NCBI GenBank assembly: GCA_035308525.1
Contig: DATGGM010000085.1
Span: forward strand, 45,729-109,728
Length of the DNA: 64,000 nucleotides
Origin: Bog-159 sp035308525
Lineage (GTDB): Bacteria > Acidobacteriota > Terriglobia > Bryobacterales > Bryobacteraceae
Direction of reading: 5' to 3'
The notes under the pieces are model-generated. The model had not been told where the DNA came from. It saw only the letters and a list, made by a program, of their open reading frames with translations, and searched no databases. Positions within the stretch are counted from its first letter, which is position 1. The number at the start of each line of letters is the position of its first letter. Of the stretch, positions 25,475 to 33,825 are shown piece by piece. The position numbers were made by a program, and so were the translations under genes.

Positions 25475-27763
25475 TCAGCGTCTCTTCCAACGATCCGCCA
25501 AGGCAGCCAATTTGTCATCCATGGTGGCCTGTGGTTTGGGGGGTGCAGCAGGCTTCTTCGGTCGGTCGGGAGCGCCTTGCGCCGTTTTCGCACCGGGGGT
25601 CTTCATGGACAGGGAGATGCGCCTGGTTTTAGGGTCGGCGCTGAGCACATGCACCTTCACGATCTGGCCCGTCTTGACCACATCGCCCGGTTCCTTGATG
25701 TAACGATCCGCAAGTTCGCTGATGTGTACCAACCCGTCCTGGTGAACGCCGATATCGACGAAGACTCCGAACTTGGTCACGTTGGTGGCGATGCCTTCGA
25801 GCGTCATTCCCGCTTGCAAGTCTCCGATCTCCTTCACATTGTCGTTAAAGTCAGGCGCGGCGAAGGTATCGCGCGGGTCGCGACCGGGTTTGCGAAGCTC
25901 GTCCAGAATGTCGTTCAGGGTGTATACGCCGGCCGTGAGTCTGCCCTTGTCGACCTTCTCCAGCAGCGCGGGTTTTGCGATGAGTTGCTCGATCGAAACG
26001 TCCAGGACCTTGGCGATTTGCTCGACCACAGGGTAGGACTCCGGGTGGACCGCGGTGACGTCGAGGGGATAATCGCCGTGACGGATTCGCAGGAAGCCGG
26101 CGGCCTGCTCGAAGGTCTTGGGCCCGATGCCGGGGACGGCGGTCAATTGAACGCGGGAGCGGAAACGGCCATGTTCGTTCCGGAACTCGACAATCTTCTG
26201 GGCGGTGCGTTCATTAATACCGGCGACATAACGCAGCAGGGTCCAGGACGCTGTGTTGAGGTCCACGCCCACGCGGTTGACGCAACTTTCAATGACTGTC
26301 TCAAGCGACCTGTGCAGGTGCTTCTGATCGACGTCATGCTGATACTGGCCGACGCCGATGGATTTGGGGTCTAGCTTGACCAGTTCGGCCAGCGGATCCT
26401 GCAAGCGGCGCGCGATGGAGATGGCTCCGCGGACGGTCAGATCGAGGTCGGGAAACTCCTGGCGCGCGATTTCAGAAGCGGAGTAGATGGAGGCGCCCGA
26501 CTCGTTGACCATCACGCAGAAGATCGACGAGAATCCTTCCTTCTTGAGAAAGGCCCGGACCAGGGCTTCGGTCTCGCGCGAAGCCGTGCCGTTGCCGATG
26601 GCGATAGCGCGGACACTAAATTTTTCGATCAGGGATTTCAGGGTCCGCTCGGCGCCGGCTACGTCGTTCTTGGGCTGAAACGGGTAAATGACATCGTGGC
26701 CCAGGAATTTGCCGGTATCGTTGACGACGGCGATCTTACAGCCCGTGCGGATACCGGGGTCGAGTCCCAATACGGCGAGTTGGCCCGCGGGTGGGGCGAG
26801 CAGCACATTCTGGAGATTCTCACGAAAGACCTGGATGGCATCGCTATCGGCGCGCTGCTTGAGTTCCAGGCGCACTTCGCCGGTGATGGAACTGCTGAGC
26901 AGGCGCTTCCAGGCGTCCTCCGCGGCGATGTTCAGTTGAGCGGTCCAGTCGCCGGGCTGTTTATGAATCTTACTTCTGATCAGATCGAGCGGACGCAGCG
27001 GATCGAGTTCGATCTGAAAGTAGAGGACGTTCTCAGCCTCCCCGCGGCGGATGGCGAGCATGCGATGCGAGGGGATCTGCTTGACCGGTTCGCGGTAGTC
27101 GTAATACATCGCGAACTTCTCCTGTTCGTCGACAGCATCCGCCGCTTTCTTGCCGACGATGACGCCTTCCTCGAACATGGCGCGTCGCAGAAGCTTGCGA
27201 ATATCGGCATGATCGCTGATGGCTTCTGCCAGGATGTGGCGCGCTCCTTCGAGGGCATCTTCCACGCTGGCAACCCCTTTTTCGGCGCTAACAAAAGACG
27301 CAGCGAAGGTTTTGAGCGGCGTATTCGACGGCTCTTGATTCCACAAATAGTCCGCGAGCGGCTCAAGACCCTTCTCCCGTGCGATGATCGCTTTGGTGCG
27401 GCGCTTGGGCTTGTAGGGAAGGTAGAGATCTTCCAACTCGCTCTTGTCCAGCGTCTGATCGATCCTGGCCTTCAACTCTCCGGTTAGCTTGCCTTGTTCC
27501 TGAATGGAGGCGAGGATGGTCTCTTTCCGGGAGATCAATTCGCGAAAATACAGGAGCTTTTCCTCAATGGAGCGGATCTGGACCTCGTCGAGGTTGCCGG
27601 TAGATTCCTTGCGGTAGCGCGCGATGAACGGGACTGTGGAGCCTTCGTCAAGGAGTTCGACGGTGGCGAGCAGTCCCTGCATGGGAACCTGGAGCGTGCG
27701 GCCTACGTGGATCAGAAGATCGGGTGACAGGGACTGATGTTCGGGCATGGAGGCGAAAGCCAT
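25475..27763 (-). CDS. tex: Tex family RNA-binding transcription accessory protein
   Basis: A 762-residue protein with the full Tex layout. It has an N-terminal helical domain (TVPFIARYRKE, DLYLPYKPKRRTKA), a YqgF/RNase H-like domain (VLGLDPGIRTGCKIAVVN), helix-hairpin-helix motifs (VGVDLNTAS, TAVPGIGPKTFEQAAGF) and a C-terminal S1 domain (GIATNVTKFGVFVDIGVHQD, then GLVHISEL). Tex binds nucleic acid and is linked to transcription; its exact role is not settled. The C-terminus adds a basic, Lys/Pro-rich tail. Convergent with lon, seven bases apart. Confidence 0.95.
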   Translation of the reverse strand: MAFASMPEHQSLSPDLLIHVGRTLQVPMQGLLATVELLDEGSTVPFIARYRKESTGNLDEVQIRSIEEKLLYFRELISRKETILASIQEQGKLTGELKARIDQTLDKSELEDLYLPYKPKRRTKAIIAREKGLEPLADYLWNQEPSNTPLKTFAASFVSAEKGVASVEDALEGARHILAEAISDHADIRKLLRRAMFEEGVIVGKKAADAVDEQEKFAMYYDYREPVKQIPSHRMLAIRRGEAENVLYFQIELDPLRPLDLIRSKIHKQPGDWTAQLNIAAEDAWKRLLSSSITGEVRLELKQRADSDAIQVFRENLQNVLLAPPAGQLAVLGLDPGIRTGCKIAVVNDTGKFLGHDVIYPFQPKNDVAGAERTLKSLIEKFSVRAIAIGNGTASRETEALVRAFLKKEGFSSIFCVMVNESGASIYSASEIARQEFPDLDLTVRGAISIARRLQDPLAELVKLDPKSIGVGQYQHDVDQKHLHRSLETVIESCVNRVGVDLNTASWTLLRYVAGINERTAQKIVEFRNEHGRFRSRVQLTAVPGIGPKTFEQAAGFLRIRHGDYPLDVTAVHPESYPVVEQIAKVLDVSIEQLIAKPALLEKVDKGRLTAGVYTLNDILDELRKPGRDPRDTFAAPDFNDNVKEIGDLQAGMTLEGIATNVTKFGVFVDIGVHQDGLVHISELADRYIKEPGDVVKTGQIVKVHVLSADPKTRRISLSMKTPGAKTAQGAPDRPKKPAAPPKPQATMDDKLAALADRWKRR

Positions 27764-27870
27764 TTTAACGTAAAGAAAAATCCGGTTGCCAGACGAAGTG
27801 AAATGATTGATTCAGCTCAGTTTGGCTAATCAGAAAGCGCGTGCCAGCTGTAGTCCTTTGCGCCTCGCCC

Positions 27871-30800
27871 TCATTTCGCCAGAAAATCTTCCCTGAGCAC
27901 ATTGGCCAAGGTTTCGATCAGATAGCTTGCATTGTTACTATCGAAGCACAACGGCGGCTTTACCTTGATTACGTTCTCCAGCGGGCCATCGGTGCTGAGC
28001 AGGATTCCATGATCGCGCATACGATTGACCAGATAGCCGGCTTCGGCAGCGGCTGGCTCCAGGCTACTGCGGTCGCGCACCATCTCGAAGCCGCAAAATA
28101 GCCCCAAACCACGCACATCGCCGACGATAGCGTGGCGTTGCATCAGGCTGCGAAAACCGTCCATAAGAAGGTTGCCAGTTGACAGTGCATTCTCATGCAG
28201 CCGTTCCTCCTGGATTACATCCAACACCGCCATGCCGATCGCGCAAGAGACTGGATTACCACCGAAGGTGTTGAAGTATTCCAGACCGTTGTCAAAGGAG
28301 GCCGCGATTTCGGGCGTGGTAATCACCACCCCGAGGGGATGCCCGTTCCCGGCCGGCTTACCGGCGGTTACGATGTCCGGAACCACTCCCTGCGCCTGGA
28401 ACGCCCAGAAATGCGAACCGGTTCTGCCGAAGCCCGTCTGGACTTCGTCGGCAATGCAGACGCCGCCGGCTTCGCGAGTCAACCGGTAGACCTCTGTCAG
28501 ATAGCCTTCGGGTGGAACAATTTGGCCGGCGCAGCTGAGAATGGATTCGCTCAGGAACGCGGCCACGTTTCTCTCCGGCTTAAAGCGCACATCGGCCTGT
28601 GCCGGCCGGTAGTGCGCCGGCAATGTGCGGATGTGCCCGATAGCGGTACCTGCGAAAGCGGCATATCGCCTGCCCGCCTGCGGATCGTCGGCGCGGAACG
28701 TACCCCGGTAAGTATCGGGCATCGGCACTTTGTGCACCCAGTCGCTCGAACCCATGCCTCCCTTGTGATCGAACTTGTACGGGCTCAAGTCGATCGCGCC
28801 CGTGGTGTTGCCGTGATAGCCCATATCCACGACGATAGTGTCCTTCTGCCGCGTATGAGCCCGCGCCAGGCGCAGTGCGAGTTCGTTGGCCTCGCTTCCG
28901 CTATTTACCAGAAAGCAGACGCGCAGCGGCTCCGGCAACGTTGCGCAAAGCCGCTCGGAGTACGTTACCAGAAGTTCATGCAGGTACCGGGTGTTGGTAT
29001 TCAGCAATGCCATCTGACGCTGCCCCGCGCGCACTACCTTCGGATGGCAGTGCCCCACGTGCGGCACATTGTTCACAGCGTCGAGATAAGGCTGGCCTTC
29101 AGAGTCAAACAACCACTGCCTGTAACCGCGCACGATGTGCAGCGGCCGGCGATAGGAGATGCTGAGATTGTATCCGATGCGCCGGCGTCGTAGTTCCAGA
29201 ATCTCGTTCTGATCCAATCCCTTCGGCAGCAGCGCCTCACTGGGAATATTGCCAATCAAATTGGGGTCCGGGCTGAGGCTCAGCCACACGTCCCGCTGGC
29301 TTGGCCGGCAACTGCCGGGGAAATCGCCTTGCATGCCCAACATATCCGTGATGATCTGGAAATGCAGGTGTGGCGGCCAATCGCCGTTTGCTGGATAGGT
29401 CCCAATCGTGCCAAGACGTTCCCCTTTTCGCACGGGCTTGCCAAGGCTGAGCCCTTCGAGCGAGGTCTGGCTGAGATGGCCATAGAGGGTGTAGAATCGG
29501 AGGCCGTCCGGAAGACTGTGCTCGACAATGATGCACGGCCCATAGTCGCAACGCGCGGCATTATCGCGGAAGCTATGGATCGTGCCGTCGAGGGGCGCGA
29601 AGACCGGCGACTCGGCGTCCATGAAAATATCCAGCCCGATGTGCACGGACCGCCACTCGCAGCCGTCGTTTGCCGGCATTTGAAACGCGGCGCTCCGGTA
29701 CAGGGGACGAGCTTCGTTGTAGCGGCCGATCGCCACCCGGACGCCTTCATCCGACATTCGTGACTGGATGGCGCGCGTCAGGCGGGCAGTATCCTGGTAG
29801 TCATCCGGGTTCCCGAGTTCGACACTCCCGACGCTCCAGTCGCTTACGACGAACGGGCAGGTGCGTGGATCCGGTGCCACGACGCCCGCCATCTCACCGC
29901 GGTTTTTTTCGAGCCATTGAACTACCCTAGGGCTGTGCGGCACTGCCTGGAATCCACATGCTGCCCGCAGGCTGTAGTGAGCCAACTCAGGATGCAATCT
30001 CTCCAGTTGTTCCAACAGTTCCCACGCCGGCCGGTCGCTGATCTGAAGGTACTGATTTTCCGGCGCCACGGCCTTCTGGTATGCGGAGTTTGTGACACTG
30101 ACGGCCAGGCGCAGCCCAATTAGAGGAAACAGCAGCTCCAGTTCGTGCTCGGTTAGCGGATGTTCCGCGTGGTAACCCCGGACAACATGCACCGCCGCGG
30201 CGATCGGGTCTGGCTTGTCCAGCATGGCATAGGCGCATCCAATTGCCAGTTCGCAGATGATCTGCGTGTGTACCATGTCCCCGAAATCCAGAAGCCCGGT
30301 GACCCTCTGTTCCCAGGGACTCTCGCCGCCCACCAGCAAGTTATAGTCGTTGGCATCATTGTGAATGACGCCGTGGCGGAGACCTTCGAGCCTGGCCAGA
30401 AGATTGGTTTCAAAGTGATCGAGCCGGCGCTCAACCATCGCCCGTCGGGAACGCTCTGGGATGTGGGAAAGAAAATCGCGCGCCCAGGAGGCCCGTGCGA
30501 GATCCCATTTAAGGGCGCGGCGATCCGCGGGGTGCGCGAAACCGCGAAATGCAGTATCCACACGGCCGAGCAGTTGGCCCAGGCTCGCGAGCATTCCCGG
30601 CGTATGCGGCCTGAACTCGGCCCAGATCTTTCCAGGGAGATAGGTCAGCAAGCGGACGAAATACTGGACGCCGCCGCCGGTCACGGTGCCGATGCCATCG
30701 CCGGTGTTCGCCGCCAGAACACGCTGCACCTCACCGACTCCGTGTGCCGCCAGTTGATTCAGGGCGGCGTTCTGAAATTCCAAAATTTCGTGCGTCTCTT

Positions 30801-30975
30801 CCGCATTGGAGATCTTGAGCACCAAGGGTTCGCCGTCGGCCGGCTGCAGCAGGAAGTTGCAGTCCCTCTCGCCCGGCAGCGGAGATGCCTCGGCAACCAG
30901 ACTGTATAGTTGGCGGGCGATTGTCGCCGCATCGCGGGCGGTAAAGGGAGGGAGATTGAACTTCACGGTGAACAT
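27871..30975 (-). CDS. tri-domain fusion: APH-type kinase, M23 peptidase domain and class III PLP aminotransferase/phospholyase
   Basis: A 1034-residue cytoplasmic-looking protein. Residues 1-330 form an aminoglycoside-phosphotransferase-fold kinase with the catalytic loop HGVIHNDANDYNLLV. Residues about 440-600 are a peptidase M23-like domain (VFAPLDGTIHSF, YTLYGHLS, PPHLHFQ). Residues 610-1034 are a class III aminotransferase with PLP Lys873 in TAGKPAGNG. The kinase and the PLP domain resemble human hydroxylysine kinase (AGPHD1) and the AGXT2L phospholyases, which act in sequence on amino-alcohol substrates. So the fusion may phosphorylate an amino alcohol and then eliminate phosphate; the substrate is not readable. 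I chose ATG 30975, which begins the kinase fold, over longer frames that add low-complexity sequence. Confidence 0.88.
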   Translation of the reverse strand: MFTVKFNLPPFTARDAATIARQLYSLVAEASPLPGERDCNFLLQPADGEPLVLKISNAEETHEILEFQNAALNQLAAHGVGEVQRVLAANTGDGIGTVTGGGVQYFVRLLTYLPGKIWAEFRPHTPGMLASLGQLLGRVDTAFRGFAHPADRRALKWDLARASWARDFLSHIPERSRRAMVERRLDHFETNLLARLEGLRHGVIHNDANDYNLLVGGESPWEQRVTGLLDFGDMVHTQIICELAIGCAYAMLDKPDPIAAAVHVVRGYHAEHPLTEHELELLFPLIGLRLAVSVTNSAYQKAVAPENQYLQISDRPAWELLEQLERLHPELAHYSLRAACGFQAVPHSPRVVQWLEKNRGEMAGVVAPDPRTCPFVVSDWSVGSVELGNPDDYQDTARLTRAIQSRMSDEGVRVAIGRYNEARPLYRSAAFQMPANDGCEWRSVHIGLDIFMDAESPVFAPLDGTIHSFRDNAARCDYGPCIIVEHSLPDGLRFYTLYGHLSQTSLEGLSLGKPVRKGERLGTIGTYPANGDWPPHLHFQIITDMLGMQGDFPGSCRPSQRDVWLSLSPDPNLIGNIPSEALLPKGLDQNEILELRRRRIGYNLSISYRRPLHIVRGYRQWLFDSEGQPYLDAVNNVPHVGHCHPKVVRAGQRQMALLNTNTRYLHELLVTYSERLCATLPEPLRVCFLVNSGSEANELALRLARAHTRQKDTIVVDMGYHGNTTGAIDLSPYKFDHKGGMGSSDWVHKVPMPDTYRGTFRADDPQAGRRYAAFAGTAIGHIRTLPAHYRPAQADVRFKPERNVAAFLSESILSCAGQIVPPEGYLTEVYRLTREAGGVCIADEVQTGFGRTGSHFWAFQAQGVVPDIVTAGKPAGNGHPLGVVITTPEIAASFDNGLEYFNTFGGNPVSCAIGMAVLDVIQEERLHENALSTGNLLMDGFRSLMQRHAIVGDVRGLGLFCGFEMVRDRSSLEPAAAEAGYLVNRMRDHGILLSTDGPLENVIKVKPPLCFDSNNASYLIETLANVLREDFLAK

Positions 30976-31320
30976 TCTAATGCGAGCAATATAGCAGAAC
31001 TGCCGATCTTCGATCGGCAAACGCGACCGTTTTCTTGATGCGCTCGCGAAAATCCACCAGCCGGAATATCGTGTTCTCGTTCGGTCATTTCGGGCAGCCA
31101 CGCCCAATGGTTTCTTCCGGCCGATTACGTCAGAGCGCGGCACGTCGCCACGGTGAGGCAGCTCCCACCGGGGCCAGACGGCGAGGGTTGGTACGATTGG
31201 GAGGAGCGGCCTGGGCCGGGACGGGCTGAGGATGCCGAACACCCAGCGACGAGTTGATCATCGGGGTGAGGCTCCTGGCCGTAGTTCTCACGCACAATCT
31301 GTGACTGATCCGAGTAGAAT

Positions 31321-31450
31321 GTGCGCAAACCTGTTCAGGGTCTGAATCGCCTTGAGAGCAGTGATCTCATGGGCGTAGATCCGGGATTTATTCAGCACCG
31401 GCATAGCCGTCGTAACAACGACGAGGATGATCGCAGTGAGGATGATCGCA
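31321..31450 (-). pseudogene. remnant of a type IV pilin-like protein
   Basis: The minus strand reads AIILVVVTTAMPVLNKSRIY then AHEITALKAIQTLN. This is the hydrophobic N-terminal helix and following segment of pilin/pseudopilin-like proteins (compare AIPNLLxARxxANEASAV). Neither the leader peptide nor the rest of the protein is intact; pieces in other frames (RTFYSDQSQIV, RELRPGASP) look like its decayed continuation. The 13-base unit around GCGATCATCCTC is duplicated at its start. The rest of 31243-31814 shows no gene I recognise. Confidence 0.4.
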
Positions 31451-31814
31451 TTCCTGTTCCGTCGCTTTACCGCTCTCGTGGAGCGCGCGTCTTCACTTCC
31501 AATTCCAGCTTAGCCGGAAAAAGTGTGGATATACCTTCAGTTCACTTGACCACCCATCGAAAGACCCACGGCATCGAACTTCGCAATCCCGGGGGGATCG
31601 CGCACTGCGCCAAATCAGGTGGAATTGGAGATCACCAGGGGCCGACATCTAACGTTCTGATTTTGACTTATTCAAGACCAACACTACTTCGCTTGCCGAA
31701 GAGTCTGGTGCAAGGCTATTCTCTTCGGTGTCGACTCGATCTAGGTTCTTGACCGCCTGAAGATTTTGTAATAAAACAATTTCATTCCTAAATGTTTTGG
31801 CGCATACTGGATGC

Positions 31815-32936
31815 ATGGCCCGTCCAGCCCTGCGGATCGAAGTCACCGCCAAGGATCAGAAGGCACTCCGAGGATTGTTGAGTGGCGGCGTGCAGCAAGT
31901 ACGATCGTCCTGCGCGCTGTGGCGCTTTTTCAACTGGCAAAGGGCGTCAGCGCACCGCGGATTGCCTCGATCGTTCCGCTGACTGCACAGGCCATCCGCA
32001 ATGTCGGCCATCGCTATCAGTCCGGAGGACTGGAGCGGGCACTGTATGAGAAGCAGCGCCCCGGAGCGGCGGAAGTATTGGATGACAGTCAAAAACAACG
32101 ACTGATTGCCATGGTGTGCAGTAGCCCACCGCAAGGCCGCGCCCGCTGGACGGTGCGTCTGGTGGCGGAAGAAGCCGTCAAGCGCAAGTTGGTTCCCCGC
32201 GTAGGAAGGGAAACCATCCGGATTCTCCTGCTGAGCCACGATTTGAAGCCGTGGCGGGAAAAAAATGTGGGTAGTCGCGGATCTCGATGAAGACTATATC
32301 GCCAAGATGGAAGATGTGTTGGAAGTGTACGAGCGGCCGTACGATGCGCAACATCCAGTGATCTGTTTGGACGAGAAACCGGTCACCTTGCACGCCGACC
32401 TGCGGCCCGCCTCGCCTGCACGGCCGGGACGGGAAGCGCGGCGGGATAACGAGTATGAGCGGTGCGGGACTGCCAATGTTTTCTGCGCCGTAGAACCTAA
32501 GGCAGGCCGTCATTTCACCTTCGCCACGCCGGATCGTTCGGGGTTGGAATTCGCCAAGGTAGCCTTCGAAATCGCCGTACAGTATATGCCGGCTGAGACC
32601 ATCCACTTGGTCATGGACAATCTGAACATCCATAGCCGTAAGTCATTGACGGACCTGTTGGGTTCCGAATTCGGCAACGAAATCTGGGATCGGTTCACCA
32701 TCCACCACACCCCGACTCACGGGAGTTGGCTCAACCAGGCGGAAATCGAAATCGGGATCTTCTCGCGACAATGTCTGGGCGCCAGAAGAATCCCGAACCT
32801 CAAGACCTTGCGCCGAGAAGCCCGAGCCTGGAATCGGCGGATGAACCGTGATCGCGTCCACATCAACTGGAAGTTCGACCGCCAAGCCGCCCGCCGCAAG
32901 TTCGGTTACAAAAGGAAATCCTTTAAGCGGTCATAG
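31815..32936 (+). pseudogene. IS630-family transposase, two frameshifts
   Basis: DDE transposase of the IS630/Tc1-mariner type in three pieces. Piece one (31815, MARPALRIEVTAKDQKAL) is a typical IS630 N-terminus and loses frame near 31885. Piece two (to 32290) has the helix-turn-helix half (SAPRIASIVPLTAQAIRNVG) up to LKPWREK. Piece three (32265-32936) has the catalytic core with D36 in CLDEKP, D118 in LVMDNLN and E160 in NQAEIEIG (numbered in that piece). The second break falls in a run of seven As at 32259-32265; removing one A rejoins the frame as PWREKMWVVADLDEDY. Terminal inverted repeats were not found. Probably inactive. Confidence 0.8.
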
Positions 32937-33107
32937 ACCTAGCAGTGATAGTACACGTACCGCGCCTTCTTCACCTCGGCCACCAGAGAGCAGCCACTAT
33001 GACCGCGCCCAATTGTGCTTACTGCTACGACGCGCATCGCCACGGCATGCAGTTGTGACCCTGCGGCGTATGCTCCGCTCTGCCAGAGAATCAACGCGGT
33101 CAAGGTC

Positions 33108-33475
33108 CTGTTCATAGATGCGAGCCTATTGGGCGCATCGACGCCGGGACGTACGACCGGAAAGCCGGCGAGATTCGTCAGCAACAGGATCGGCTACACC
33201 GCCGGCTTACCGTGGTTCCCGTGCTGCCGCCCGCAAGCCAGGCCGTGGATCTGATCGCGCTCACCGCCAAAGCCGCCGACCTGTTCCTCAAGCAAGCTGG
33301 GGCAGAGCAACGCAAATTATTCCTCCGGCTGGTTCTGGAAAGCGCGAGCTGGAAGGGTGGGGAGTTGCGGACGTCGCTGCGGGAGCCATTTTCTCAATTA
33401 CGACTCTCGAACCGCGAAAGTCAAACAAGAGATAACCGCTTAAGCCCTGGCGACAGCCATTTGGGTGTCTGGCGG
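33108..33475 (+). pseudogene. C-terminal fragment of a large serine recombinase
   Basis: The frame through RIDAGTYDRKAGEIRQQQDR, then FLKQAGAEQRKLFLRLVLES and GGELRTSLREPFSQLRLSN matches the C-terminal coiled-coil region of large serine recombinases (compare typical endings in WxxGxLxxxxxEPF). The N-terminal catalytic resolvase domain is absent. The frame runs directly into the 3' end of the tRNA-Ser gene on the other strand, as expected for a recombinase left at an integration site. Likely a scar of an excised or decayed element. Confidence 0.6.
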
Positions 33476-33559
33476 AGGAAGAGGGATTCGAACCCCCGAG
33501 TGAGTCACCCCACTAACGGTTTTCAAGACCGCCGCCTTCAACCGCTCGGCCATTCCTCC
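33473..33559 (-). tRNA. tRNA-Ser (anticodon UGA)
   Basis: An 87-nt cloverleaf on the minus strand. The acceptor GGAGGAA pairs with TTCCTCC, with discriminator G at 33473. The D-arm reads GGCCGAGCGGTTGAAGGC, the anticodon stem-loop is CGGTCTTGAAAACCG with anticodon TGA, the long variable arm (about TTAGTGGGGTGACTCAC) is typical of type II tRNAs, and the T-arm contains GGTTCGAATCC. No CCA is encoded. Confidence 0.95.
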
Positions 33560-33825
33560 GTCCTCTACTTTACCTGATTCCAACGCGTTACGGATACTGG
33601 CACTATGCGGCTTCTTTTTTTCTTCTTGGGCGCCACTGTCACTATTTGTCACCGGTCGGCCGCGCCGTCACGGCGCGCGGGTCCGAAACTGAAGATTGTT
33701 CTCCGGCAAGAACTTCACCAGACCTCACCGGTTTCTGGGCCAAACGGGGCGAAGAGCAACGGCGCGCTCCTTGTTTTGCAGCGACGGTCAGCCTGTCTAG
33801 AGCTGATTCTGGCCAACACCCGGCT

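Noticed and set aside
31321..31752. A 143-residue plus-strand frame
   Set aside because: No similarity seen; the minus strand here shows a pilin-like helix, which is the better explanation.
32255..32300. Programmed frameshifting as the normal way to express the IS630 transposase
   Set aside because: A second, independent break near 31885 and lack of detectable ends make decay or sequencing error more likely.
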